Below, piece after piece: positions 21,282 through 29,426 of a stretch of DNA of 64,000 nucleotides (within the stretch, counting starts at the first letter, position 1; each line of letters starts with the position of its first letter). The stretch comes from Streptomyces sp. NBC_00358 (GTDB lineage Bacteria > Actinomycetota > Actinomycetes > Streptomycetales > Streptomycetaceae), in the NCBI RefSeq assembly GCF_036099295.1, contig NZ_CP107976.1, forward strand, positions 6,200,001-6,264,000. Direction: 5' to 3'. Below the pieces are notes generated by a model. It was not told the DNA's origin. It saw nothing but the letters and a program-made list of their open reading frames with translations, and did not search any database. The position numbers and the translations under genes were made by a program.

Positions 21282-21866
21282 CTACGTCTCCCGCCTCCGC
21301 CGCATCGTCCCCAGCAGTCTCTCCATCTGCCCTACCCGGTCGAGGAGTTCGGCCGGGTCCGGGCGGCTGCCGGGCGCGAGGTGTGTCCTCATCCTCCCGA
21401 GGTGGTCGGCGAGTTCGTCGAACCGGACCTGTTCGCGGGCGAGCAGCCGCTCCAGTTGCCGGTTCTTGCGGTGCAGGTCGAGGAAGACGGTGACCTTGGC
21501 GCGCAGGACCCACGGGTCGAACGGCTTCGTCAGATAGTCCGCGGCTCCGGTCGCGTAGCCGCGGAAGGCGTAGCCCGCGTCGGCGTCCGTGCCCGTCAGG
21601 AAGATGATGGGCACGTCCTTGGTCCGGTCGAGCCGCTTGATGTTCGCGGCCGTCTCGAATCCGTCCATGCCCGGCATCCTGATGTCGAGCAGGACGACCG
21701 CGAACCGCTGCCGCAGCAGGGCCTGAACCGCCTCCTCGCCCGAACGCGCGCGCACCAGCGGCTCGTTGAGGGATCCCAGGACGGCCTCCAGCGCGACCAG
21801 GTTGTCCTCCATGTCGTCGACCAGGAGGATGCTGGCGCGCTCGTCGGTCGTTGCCTCAGCGCTCAT
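21282..21866 (-). CDS. orphan response regulator (receiver domain plus coiled coil, no DNA-binding domain)
   Basis: A 194-aa protein. The receiver domain carries the acidic pair Asp17-Asp18 (ILLVDDMEDN), the phospho-acceptor Asp61 (VVLLDIRMPGMDG), a conserved Thr and Lys114 (YLTKPF). The remaining 70 residues form a helical, probably coiled-coil, tail (DLHRKNRQLERLLAREQVRF). There is no HTH, so the output is likely by protein contact. It is divergent from a HATPase-GAF-PP2C phosphatase, a plausible partner. The ATG at 21866 lacks a strong ribosome binding site, and the frame stays open upstream, so the true start could lie further upstream. Confidence 0.85.
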   Translation of the reverse strand: MSAEATTDERASILLVDDMEDNLVALEAVLGSLNEPLVRARSGEEAVQALLRQRFAVVLLDIRMPGMDGFETAANIKRLDRTKDVPIIFLTGTDADAGYAFRGYATGAADYLTKPFDPWVLRAKVTVFLDLHRKNRQLERLLAREQVRFDELADHLGRMRTHLAPGSRPDPAELLDRVGQMERLLGTMRRRRET

Positions 21867-22182
21867 GATGACGGTGCCCCGCTCGGTCCGCGGTTCCCCG
21901 GGGCCTGCCGCTCCGGCGCCGGGTGTCGCCCCGGGCCCTTCGCCGAAGCCGTCGCTCGGTGCCGCTCCTTGCTGCGCCGGGCGGCCTCGCGCCGGGGTCG
22001 TCGCGGCGAGCGGTGGACGCGGACCGGATGCTCGAATCTGTCCGTCCTCGGGCACATGCATACCACTGTTCCCACTCATGGCGGCCCACTTCGGTGACTC
22101 GGTGCTTATGGGCGCCGCCAGTCTGTCACCCTGGCCGCATCGTCCGAGGTGTATTCGTCCGAACTGCCCAGGGAGCCGCACA
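21867..22182. other. divergent gap between response regulator and SpoIIE-type phosphatase
   Basis: No separate gene is supported. The region 21867-22020 is Pro/Ala/Gly-coding on the minus strand and could be an N-terminal extension of the response regulator. The AT-richer part at 22050-22130 probably holds both promoters. Confidence 0.4.
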
Positions 22183-24360
22183 GTGGGGGCCATTCCGACG
22201 CAACGGGAATCCATGGCGTGCGCCCCGGACGCGCCCGAACAGCACCGCGTCGGCCAGGACCTCGTGTCACGTACCTCGTTGCCGGGTACCCCGCTCGCCC
22301 CCGGAGCCGCTCGCCGGTTCCTCCGCGACACGCTCGTGAGCTGGGCCGAACTGGCCCTGCCCGGCTCCGAGATCATCGACGACCGGCTCACCGAGGACGC
22401 CGCCGTGGTGGTCAGCGAGCTCGTCACCAACGCCGTCGTGCACGCGGGCACCGACGTCGAGCTGCTGTGCCGTCTGGAGTGCCCGGCCGGCGGCCCGCCC
22501 GGCCCGCTGGTCGTCGAGGTCTCCGATCACCACCCCTCGCGGGCCATACGGGACGACGGCGCCGAACCCCCCTACGGGACACCGGAGTACGGGCGGGGCC
22601 TGCGCCTCGTCTCCGCGCTCTCCGAGGCCTGGGGGATCACCTACCGTCCGGGCGTCAAGACGGTGTGGTCGAGGCTGCTGGACGACGGGGGCGCCGGAGC
22701 GGTGCCCGGGACGTACGTCTTCGCCGACGCGGTCGACGCGCGCCGGGCGGGCCCGTTCGCCGACGCGGACGGGCTCCCCGGCACCAGGGGGTTCGCGGGC
22801 ACCGGCGGGCTCCCCGGTCCCGGCGGGTTCGCGGGCCCCGGCGGCCTTCCCGGTCCCGGCGGGTTCGCGGACGCCGACCGACTCACGGGCGCGGTGGGCG
22901 CGGTGGGCGGGATGGGCGGGAACGGCGGGGTGGAGCGGGCCGGAGCCGTCGGGTACGCCGAGGGGTGGGCTCCGGGGTACTCGACGGGGGCCGACGGCGA
23001 GCCGCGTCCCGCGATCTCCGGCCCCGGGGCGATCCGGAGCACCGCGCGGGCTCACGACTGGCTCGACCGGGGAGCGCTCTCCTTCCTCGCCGAGGCCTCC
23101 GACCTGCTCGCCGGGCAGCTCGACGAGGATCTGGTCGCCGCGCTCGCCGGGCAACTGCTCGTCCCGCGCCTCGCCGACTGGTGCGCCGTGTGGCTGGAGG
23201 ACGAGGCCACCGACCGGGCGGGCGGACTCGGCCTCGCCCTCGGACCCCGTCTCGCCCGCGTCTGGCACGGCAGCGAGAACCTCGTCGAGGGACTGCGCCG
23301 CTCCCTGGAGGAGGACCCGCCGCGGCTGCCCGACGCGGTGCGGTCCCGTGCCGTCCCGGTGCCCTGGCCCGGCGAGGCGCTGGGTGCGCGCGGGGCGAGC
23401 GGGGCGGCGCTGGCGTACCGGCTCATCGCGGGCGGCCGGCCGCTGGGCACGCTCGTCATCGGGCGCGCCGGACTGCCCGGCTTCCCGGACGAGGTCACCG
23501 GGCTCGTCGAGGACCTCAGCCGCCGGATCGCCCTCGCCATCGGCGCGGCCCGCCAGTACGCGCGCCAGGCCACCATCAGCCGGGTCCTGCAGCGCGGACT
23601 GCTGCCGGGCGCGGTCGCCGAGATTCCCGGGGTGCGCAGCGCCCTCGTCTACGAGCCGCTCGACAAGGGCGGTCCGAGCGGCGACTTCTACGACGTGTTC
23701 CCGGCCGGCGACGGGCGCTGGTGCTTCGCCGTCGGCGATGTGCAGGGCAAGGGCCCCGAGGCCGCCGTCGTGATCGGTCTGGCCCGGCCCTGGCTGCGGC
23801 TGCTGGCCCGCGAGGGCTACGACGTCGCGGACGTCCTCGACCGCCTCAACCAGCTCCTCCTCGACGACGCGACGGAGGTCGCGGACGCGGCGGCCCGCGC
23901 GCTCGTGGCCGCCGGAGGGCCGGGGCTCGGCAGCGACCTCGGCCCGCAGACGCGCTTCCTGTCCATGCTCTACGGCGAGCTGGTCCCCTTCGACGGCGGA
24001 GTGCGCTGCACGCTGGCCTCGGCGGGCCATCCGCTGCCGCTGCTGCTGGGCCCCGACGGCGACGTACGGGAGATGGCCAGGCCGCAGACCCTGCTCGGCG
24101 TCTTCGAGGACCCCGAATACACCTCCGACTCCTTCGAGCTGTACCCCGGGGACACGCTGCTGTGCGTCACCGACGGAGTGACGGAGCGGCGCGACGGCTC
24201 CCGCCAGTTCGACGACGACGACGGTCTCGCGCAGGCCCTCGCGGGCTGCGCGGGCCTGAACGCCGAGCTGATCGCGGAACGGATCCGCGGGCTGGTCCAC
24301 GCGTTCGGCACCCGCCCGCCGGAGGACGACATGGCCCTGCTGGTGCTCCAGGCGGAGTAG
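22183..24360 (+). CDS. HATPase-GAF-PP2C (SpoIIE-type) regulatory phosphatase
   Basis: A 725-aa protein. An RsbW-like ATPase domain comes first (about 35-165; N-box VVSELVTNAVVHAG; G-box YGRGLRLV). A Gly/Pro-rich linker follows (about 197-290), with a repeated GGLPGPGGFAG unit. A GAF-like domain starts near 291. The C-terminal SpoIIE/PP2C domain starts near 470, with metal-binding Asp residues in SGDFYDVF and VGDVQGKG. Such proteins combine anti-sigma kinase and anti-anti-sigma phosphatase activities to switch alternative sigma factors. The GTG at 22183 has GGGAG 7 bases upstream; ATG 22213 is an alternative. It is divergent from a response regulator that may control it. The target sigma factor is not nearby. 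Confidence 0.9.
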   Translation: MGAIPTQRESMACAPDAPEQHRVGQDLVSRTSLPGTPLAPGAARRFLRDTLVSWAELALPGSEIIDDRLTEDAAVVVSELVTNAVVHAGTDVELLCRLECPAGGPPGPLVVEVSDHHPSRAIRDDGAEPPYGTPEYGRGLRLVSALSEAWGITYRPGVKTVWSRLLDDGGAGAVPGTYVFADAVDARRAGPFADADGLPGTRGFAGTGGLPGPGGFAGPGGLPGPGGFADADRLTGAVGAVGGMGGNGGVERAGAVGYAEGWAPGYSTGADGEPRPAISGPGAIRSTARAHDWLDRGALSFLAEASDLLAGQLDEDLVAALAGQLLVPRLADWCAVWLEDEATDRAGGLGLALGPRLARVWHGSENLVEGLRRSLEEDPPRLPDAVRSRAVPVPWPGEALGARGASGAALAYRLIAGGRPLGTLVIGRAGLPGFPDEVTGLVEDLSRRIALAIGAARQYARQATISRVLQRGLLPGAVAEIPGVRSALVYEPLDKGGPSGDFYDVFPAGDGRWCFAVGDVQGKGPEAAVVIGLARPWLRLLAREGYDVADVLDRLNQLLLDDATEVADAAARALVAAGGPGLGSDLGPQTRFLSMLYGELVPFDGGVRCTLASAGHPLPLLLGPDGDVREMARPQTLLGVFEDPEYTSDSFELYPGDTLLCVTDGVTERRDGSRQFDDDDGLAQALAGCAGLNAELIAERIRGLVHAFGTRPPEDDMALLVLQAE
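22771..22872 (+). repeat. collagen-like coding repeat in the phosphatase linker
   Basis: A roughly 36-base unit coding GGLPGPGGFAGP repeats about 2.5 times with drift (residues about 197-230). It is in frame and therefore part of the interdomain linker. Confidence 0.7.
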
Positions 24361-24698
24361 CCCCCGGCCTGCCCGCCCAGCACCGGTCCAGCGCGTTCCG
24401 TGCCCCGCCCGGGGCGAGGCCGGTACCTCGCGGGTGCGTGCCGCGTACCCCGTCCAGGACGAGGCCCGTACCCCGCCCCGGGCCAGGCCGCGCGCCCAGC
24501 TGGTGCGAGGCCCGCGCCCAGTCCCTCCGCGCCCGGCGCCTGCCCCCGCCCGCCCGTGCCGTGTGCCCCGGAGCGCTTCCCGTGCCTGCCCCCGCAGCAC
24601 GCGTGCGAGGCACCTGGCCGTCCCGTTTCGGGCAGGTGAGGGCCGGTCCGGGCGACGGACGGAACCGTGCGCGCCGCCCGTACTGGACAATGGAACGC
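24361..24698. other. GC-rich non-coding gap before hemW
   Basis: About 340 bases with no supported gene. It is built of loosely repeated CCCGCCC/GAGGCC/GTACC words. Frames crossing it are Arg/Pro/Ala-rich shadows. It presumably carries the hemW promoter at its right end. Confidence 0.5.
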
Positions 24699-25931
24699 AT
24701 GCCTTCCGCACTTCCCGACGGTGAGCCCGTCCCCGACGACGGGGCGCTGCCCGCGCACGCCCTGGACGGGGCGGCCGAGCGGCCCCTCGGGTTCTACCTC
24801 CATGTGCCGTACTGCGCGACCCGCTGCGGCTACTGCGACTTCAACACCTACACGGCGACCGAGCTGCGGGGCAGCGGCGGTGTGCTCGCCTCCCGCGACA
24901 ACTACGCGGACACCCTGACCGACGAGGTCCGCCTCGCCCGCAAGGTCCTGGGTGACGACCCGCGTCCCGTCCGCACGGTCTTCGTCGGAGGCGGCACGCC
25001 CACGCTGCTGGCCGCCGACGACCTCGTACGGATGCTGGGGGCGATCCGCGACGAGTTCGGGCTCGCGGACGACGCGGAGATCACGACCGAGGCGAACCCG
25101 GAGTCGGTCGACCCCGAGTACCTCGCGACGCTGCGCGCCGGAGGCTTCAACCGGATCTCCTTCGGCATGCAGAGCGCCCGGCAGCACGTCCTGAAGGTGC
25201 TCGACCGCACGCACACCCCCGGCCGCCCCGAGGCCTGTGTCGCCGAGGCCCGCGCGGCCGGCTTCGCACATGTGAACCTGGATCTGATCTACGGCACCCC
25301 GGGAGAGTCGGACGACGACTGGCGGGCGTCGCTCGAAGCGGCCCTGGGCGCCGGTCCTGACCACATCTCCGCGTACGCGCTCATCGTCGAGGAGGGCACG
25401 CAGCTGGCGCGCCGCATCCGCCGCGGCGAGGTCCCCATGACGGACGACGACGTGCACGCGGACCGCTATCTCATCGCGGACGAGGTGATGTCGGCGGCGG
25501 GCTTCGACTGGTACGAGGTGTCGAACTGGGCCACGTCGGAGGCCGGGCGCTGTCTGCACAACGAGCTCTACTGGCGCGGTGCCGACTGGTGGGGAGCGGG
25601 CCCCGGCGCGCACAGCCACGTGGGCGGTGTTCGCTGGTGGAACGTGAAACATCCGGGGGCCTACGCGGCCGCGCTGGCCTCGGGCCGCTCGCCGGGCGCG
25701 GGGCGTGAGCTCCTCTCCGACGAGGACCGCCGGGTCGAGCGCATCCTCCTCGAACTGCGGCTGCGCGAGGGCTGCCCGCTCTCCCTGCTCCGCCCCGACG
25801 GGCTCGCGGCCTCCCGCCGCGCCCTGTCCGAAGGACTCCTCGAAACCGGTCCGTACGACGCCGGGCGCGCCGTTCTCACCCTGCGCGGGCGGCTGCTGGC
25901 GGACGCCGTCGTCCGGGATCTGGTGGACTGA
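24699..25931 (+). CDS. hemW: radical SAM heme chaperone HemW
   Basis: A 410-aa radical SAM protein related to coproporphyrinogen III oxidase HemN. The cluster motif is Cys39-x3-Cys43-x2-Cys46 (CATRCGYCDFN), followed by GGGTPTLL and the C-terminal HemN-like domain (NELYWRGADWWGAGPGAHSH). HemW proteins carry and insert heme rather than oxidise coproporphyrinogen, and the CxxxCxxC without the extra HemN Cys fits that. ATG 24699 (MPSALPDGEPVP) was chosen; ATG 24690 adds three residues. It lies close to hrcA-dnaJ, as in many bacteria. Confidence 0.92.
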   Translation: MPSALPDGEPVPDDGALPAHALDGAAERPLGFYLHVPYCATRCGYCDFNTYTATELRGSGGVLASRDNYADTLTDEVRLARKVLGDDPRPVRTVFVGGGTPTLLAADDLVRMLGAIRDEFGLADDAEITTEANPESVDPEYLATLRAGGFNRISFGMQSARQHVLKVLDRTHTPGRPEACVAEARAAGFAHVNLDLIYGTPGESDDDWRASLEAALGAGPDHISAYALIVEEGTQLARRIRRGEVPMTDDDVHADRYLIADEVMSAAGFDWYEVSNWATSEAGRCLHNELYWRGADWWGAGPGAHSHVGGVRWWNVKHPGAYAAALASGRSPGAGRELLSDEDRRVERILLELRLREGCPLSLLRPDGLAASRRALSEGLLETGPYDAGRAVLTLRGRLLADAVVRDLVD

Positions 25932-25944
25932 ACGCCAGTTCGCC

Positions 25945-25950
25945 TACGGT
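25945..25950 (+). promoter_or_regulatory. -10 box close to the start of the 25959 gene
   Basis: TACGGT ends 8 bases before ATG 25959, and no ribosome binding site lies between. The mRNA may be leaderless or nearly so. Confidence 0.3.
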
Positions 25951-25958
25951 CCCTGTCC

Positions 25959-26669
25959 ATGATCATGGACAGGCGGCCGGACGAGGACGCGACCGTCGTT
26001 CGGTACGGGGTACGACGGCTCCTCTGGGCGCTGCCGCTGGTGGTGGGGTACGTCGCGGTTGGGGCGTTGGGTGTCGCCTTGGCCCGGCTCGCTGTCCAGG
26101 ACAACCCACCCGGACTCTTCTGGATACCGATCGCCCTGTTCCTGGCGGTAGGGACTGGCGGTGTGGGGCTTTTTGTCTCCCGCTGGCGGGCCCGCCGTTG
26201 GACCATCGCGCTGGACTCGACCGGGTTCTGGTGGCTGCGGGGCGGCGAGACCGCGCTGATCCGCTGGGACTCGCTGGCCGGTGCGGGCATCTACTGGGCC
26301 CGCGGCAGCAAAAGCCTGGTCTTCACGCTCGAACTGTGCCCGCAGGGCGAGATCGACCGCGACGATCCGCTGTTGTGGAAGTTCGTCCGTGACACGGATC
26401 CGATCCGGCCGGGCCTGCCCCGGCTTCGCTACCGCGTCGACATCGGGTACTCCCACAAGGGGTACGAGAAGGCCCTGCGGCAGTGGGCGCCCGAGCTGTG
26501 GTTCGGACGCGAGGAAAAGCCGCTGTCGTACCCGGGCTCGCCGGACGACGCGGGCCACCGGGAGCGAACGGCCGGGCGGGCGGGTGCGGCGGCAGGCGGC
26601 CCCGACATGAAGGGCCACCGCCGGCGGATCCGGAAGGCTGCCGGCCCGCGCGTCACTCCGGAGCCGTGA
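25959..26669 (+). CDS. membrane protein with PH-like cytoplasmic part, unknown function
   Basis: A 236-aa protein with two transmembrane helices near residues 20-45 (LLWALPLVVGYVAVGALGVAL) and 50-72 (LFWIPIALFLAVGTGGVGLFV). A soluble region rich in Trp and Tyr follows (WTIALDSTGFWWLRGGETALIRWDSLAG). This two-helix plus strand-rich layout recalls bacterial PH-like/YdbS-type membrane proteins, but I cannot confirm it. The C-terminus is basic and disordered. ATG 25959 or 25965 could be used. Its 3' end overlaps the convergent DUF3097 gene by 17 bases. Confidence 0.7.
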   Translation: MIMDRRPDEDATVVRYGVRRLLWALPLVVGYVAVGALGVALARLAVQDNPPGLFWIPIALFLAVGTGGVGLFVSRWRARRWTIALDSTGFWWLRGGETALIRWDSLAGAGIYWARGSKSLVFTLELCPQGEIDRDDPLLWKFVRDTDPIRPGLPRLRYRVDIGYSHKGYEKALRQWAPELWFGREEKPLSYPGSPDDAGHRERTAGRAGAAAGGPDMKGHRRRIRKAAGPRVTPEP

Positions 26670-27459
26670 CGAAGTCGATCAGCTCCTCCACCCGGCCCAG
26701 GAGTTCCGGCTCCAGGTCCTTGTAGGAGCGCACCCGGGACAGGATGTGCTGCCAGGCCGCGCCGGTGTTCTCCGGCCAGCCCAGGGCCCGGCACACGCCC
26801 GTCTTCCAGTCCTGGCCGCGCGGGACCCGGGGCCAGCCCGGGATGCCCACGGAGGACGGCTTCACGGCCTCCCAGACGTCGATGTACGGGTGGCCGAGCA
26901 CCAGGGCGTGCTCGCTCGTGACCGCCTCGGCGATCCGGGACTCCTTCGAACCCGGGACCAGGTGGTCGACGAGGACGCCGAGCCGGGCGTCCGGGCCCGG
27001 ATCGAACGCGGCGACGATCGCCGGGAGGTCGTCGACGCCCTCCAGGTACTCCACGACGACGCCCTCGACGCGCAGGTCGTCGCCCCAGACCCGCTCGACC
27101 AGTTCGGCGTCGTGGCGGCCCTCGACGTAGATGCGTCCGGCCCGCGCGACCCGCGCGCGGGCGCCCGGCACCGCCACCGAGCCGGACGCCGTACGGCCGG
27201 GGCGTGCGGGAGCGGCGGCGGACGGGCGCACCAGCGTCACCACCCTGCCCTCCAGCAGGAACCCGCGCGGCTCCAGCGGGAACACCCGGTGCTTGCCGAA
27301 GCGGTCCTCCAGGGTCACCGTGCCCGCCTCGCAGCGGATCACCGCGCCGCAGAAGCCGGTGCCGGGTTCCTCGACCACCAGACCCGGGTCCGCCGGGACC
27401 TCGGGCACGGGCTTGGGCTTCTTCCACGGCGGGGTCAGGTCCGGAGAGTACTGGCGCAT
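26653..27459 (-). CDS. DUF3097 family protein
   Basis: A 268-aa protein starting MRQYSPDLTPPWKKPKP, recognised as the actinobacterial DUF3097 family. Central segments are ARAGRIYVEGRHDAELVERVWGDDLR and LGVLVDHLVPGSKESRIAE, where IYVEGRHDAELV and VDHL are reminiscent of a TOPRIM-like fold (inference). The biochemical role is unknown. TATCGT lies 7 bases before the ATG and no ribosome binding site is present, so a leaderless mRNA is likely. It is followed closely on the same strand, upstream, by an MBL hydrolase gene. Confidence 0.82.
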   Translation of the reverse strand: MRQYSPDLTPPWKKPKPVPEVPADPGLVVEEPGTGFCGAVIRCEAGTVTLEDRFGKHRVFPLEPRGFLLEGRVVTLVRPSAAAPARPGRTASGSVAVPGARARVARAGRIYVEGRHDAELVERVWGDDLRVEGVVVEYLEGVDDLPAIVAAFDPGPDARLGVLVDHLVPGSKESRIAEAVTSEHALVLGHPYIDVWEAVKPSSVGIPGWPRVPRGQDWKTGVCRALGWPENTGAAWQHILSRVRSYKDLEPELLGRVEELIDFVTAPE

Positions 27460-27466
27460 TCGGATG

Positions 27467-27472
27467 ACGATA
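27467..27472 (-). promoter_or_regulatory. -10 box of the DUF3097 gene (leaderless)
   Basis: On the minus strand TATCGT is followed by 7 bases and then ATG at 27459. There is no Shine-Dalgarno. Confidence 0.4.
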
Positions 27473-27490
27473 GGAGAAGCCCGGCGGTGA

Positions 27491-28231
27491 TCACCGCGAC
27501 ACGCCGGAACCCGCCACGCCGAAACGCGCGGCCAGGGCGTCCCGCTGGGCGCGCACGAACGCGGCGTCCACGACCGCCCCGTGGCCGGGTACGTACCGCG
27601 CGTCCTCCCCGCCGAGGGCGAGCAGCCGGTCCAGGGCCGCGGGCCAGCGCGACGGTACGGCGTCGGGGCCCGCCTGCGGCTCGCCGGACTCCTCGACCAG
27701 GTCGCCGCAGAACACCACCGTCGGGTCGCCCGGCACGACGACCACGAGGTCGTGGGCGGTGTGGCCCTCACCCGTCCGCACCAGCCGGACCTCCACGCCG
27801 CCGCCGAGCTCCAGGTCGCAGGTGTCCCGGACGTACCGCCGGGGACGTACGAGGGTGTCGGCCGCCTCCTCCGCCGCCCGCGGGTCGAGGCCGTTGCGCA
27901 CCGCGTCCGCGCACAGCTCCCCGCGGCCGTTCTCGTACACCTCCGCCGAGCCGCCCGCGACGAACAGCTCCGCGCCCGCGAACGCCGCGGCGCCGAAGAC
28001 ATGGTCGAAATGCGGGTGGGTGAGCGCGAGAAGCGTCACACGGTGTCCGGCGGCGGCCTGCGCCTCCCGGCGCAACCGCGCGCCCTCCGCGAGGCTCGAC
28101 CCGGCGTCGATCATCAGCGCCGCGCCCTCGCCGACGACCAGCCCGACCGTGCAGTCCCAGTCCGGAAGCCGACGCCGCCCGACCCGGGGCGCCACCCTTT
28201 CCCACCCCAGCTCTTCCCAAGTCAGCCTCAT
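27491..28231 (-). CDS. metallo-beta-lactamase-fold hydrolase
   Basis: A 246-aa MBL-fold enzyme with metal motif THPHFDH, a further His in GEGHTAHD, Asp in VVFCGDLVEE and His in VPGHGAVVD, the full ligand set for a dinuclear zinc site. The substrate is not predictable and could be a hydroxyacylglutathione-like thioester or a lactone. ATG 28231 is preceded at 6 bases by TAGCGT, without a ribosome binding site, suggesting a leaderless mRNA. It is divergent from hrcA. Confidence 0.88.
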   Translation of the reverse strand: MRLTWEELGWERVAPRVGRRRLPDWDCTVGLVVGEGAALMIDAGSSLAEGARLRREAQAAAGHRVTLLALTHPHFDHVFGAAAFAGAELFVAGGSAEVYENGRGELCADAVRNGLDPRAAEEAADTLVRPRRYVRDTCDLELGGGVEVRLVRTGEGHTAHDLVVVVPGDPTVVFCGDLVEESGEPQAGPDAVPSRWPAALDRLLALGGEDARYVPGHGAVVDAAFVRAQRDALAARFGVAGSGVSR

Positions 28232-28237
28232 GCGGCG

Positions 28238-28243
28238 ACGCTA
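28238..28243 (-). promoter_or_regulatory. -10 box of the MBL hydrolase gene (leaderless)
   Basis: On the minus strand TAGCGT, then 6 bases, then ATG 28231. Confidence 0.4.
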
Positions 28244-28327
28244 GCGGTGACCGGGTGCCGTGCACGACATCGCAGGCCCGCCCTTGCCGGGGTCGTGCCT
28301 CACCGCCGTACACTGGGCCGGGGAACG

Positions 28328-28354
28328 CTGGCACTCCCGTGTGCTGAGTGCCAG
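28328..28354. promoter_or_regulatory. CIRCE operator of hrcA-dnaJ
   Basis: CTGGCACTC, nine bases, GAGTGCCAG: a perfect 9-bp inverted repeat with N9 spacer matching the CIRCE element (core GCACTC-N9-GAGTGC). It lies 56 bases upstream of hrcA, so HrcA represses its own operon. Confidence 0.95.
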
Positions 28355-28409
28355 ACGAAAGCCACGAAGGCCACGAAGACCACCGAGTCGATTTCTGGAG
28401 GTGTGCGCG

Positions 28410-29426
28410 ATGCTCAGTGAACGCAGGCTCGAGGTGCTCCGCGCCATCGTCCAGGACTACGTGGGCACCGAGGAACCGGTCGGTTCCAAGGCGCTCACCG
28501 AGCGGCACCGGCTGGGGGTATCCCCGGCGACCGTCCGCAACGACATGGCGGCCCTGGAGGACGAGGGCTACATCGCCCAGCCGCACACCAGTGCCGGACG
28601 CATCCCCACGGACAAGGGATACCGGCTCTTCGTCGACAAGCTCGCCGGCGTCAAGCCGATGACCGCGCCCGAGCGGCGGGCCATCCAGAACTTCCTGGAC
28701 GGCGCCGTCGACCTCGACGACGTCGTCGGACGGACGGTGCGGCTGCTCGCGCAGCTCACCCGCCAGGTCGCCGTCGTGCAGTACCCCTCGCTGACCCGCT
28801 CGACCGTGCGCCATGTGGAGCTGCTGTCGCTCGCCCCCGCGCGGGTGATGCTCGTGCTCATCACGGACACCGGCCGGGTCGAGCAGCGCATGATCAACTG
28901 TCCGGTTCCGTTCGGCGAGACCTCGCTGGCGGATCTGCGCGCCCGGCTCAACAGCCGGGTCGCGGGACGCCCCTTCGCGGACGTCCCACAGCTCGTCCAG
29001 GACCTCCCGGACGCCTTCGAGTCGGAGGACCGGGGTACGGTCTCGACGGTGCTCTCCACACTGCTGGAGACACTCGTCGAGGAGACCGAGGAGCGGCTGA
29101 TGATCGGCGGTACCGCCAATCTCACCCGTTTCGGACATGACTTCCCTCTCACCATCCGGCCGGTGCTCGAAGCGCTGGAGGAGCAGGTCGTGCTCCTCAA
29201 GTTGCTTGGAGAGGCCGGGGATTCGAGCATGACCGTGCGAATCGGGCACGAGAACGCTTACGAGGGACTCAACTCCACGTCCGTGGTCTCCGTCGGCTAC
29301 GGTTCGGGCGGCGAGGCAGTAGCCAAACTCGGCGTGGTCGGCCCGACCCGCATGGATTACCCGGGAACGATGGGAGCGGTACGAGCGGTGGCACGGTACG
29401 TCGGACAGATCCTGGCGGAGTCTTAA
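28410..29426 (+). CDS. hrcA: heat-shock repressor HrcA
   Basis: A 338-aa repressor of CIRCE-controlled chaperone genes. It has an N-terminal winged helix (LTERHRLGVSPATVRNDMAALEDEGYI), a central GAF-like/dimerisation domain, and the C-terminal motif FGHDFPLTIRPVLEALEEQVVLL. ATG 28410 has GGAGG at 28397-28401. The stop TAA abuts the dnaJ start codon, so the two genes form an operon. The CIRCE copy at 28328 indicates autoregulation. No groEL is in the window. Confidence 0.97.
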   Translation: MLSERRLEVLRAIVQDYVGTEEPVGSKALTERHRLGVSPATVRNDMAALEDEGYIAQPHTSAGRIPTDKGYRLFVDKLAGVKPMTAPERRAIQNFLDGAVDLDDVVGRTVRLLAQLTRQVAVVQYPSLTRSTVRHVELLSLAPARVMLVLITDTGRVEQRMINCPVPFGETSLADLRARLNSRVAGRPFADVPQLVQDLPDAFESEDRGTVSTVLSTLLETLVEETEERLMIGGTANLTRFGHDFPLTIRPVLEALEEQVVLLKLLGEAGDSSMTVRIGHENAYEGLNSTSVVSVGYGSGGEAVAKLGVVGPTRMDYPGTMGAVRAVARYVGQILAES

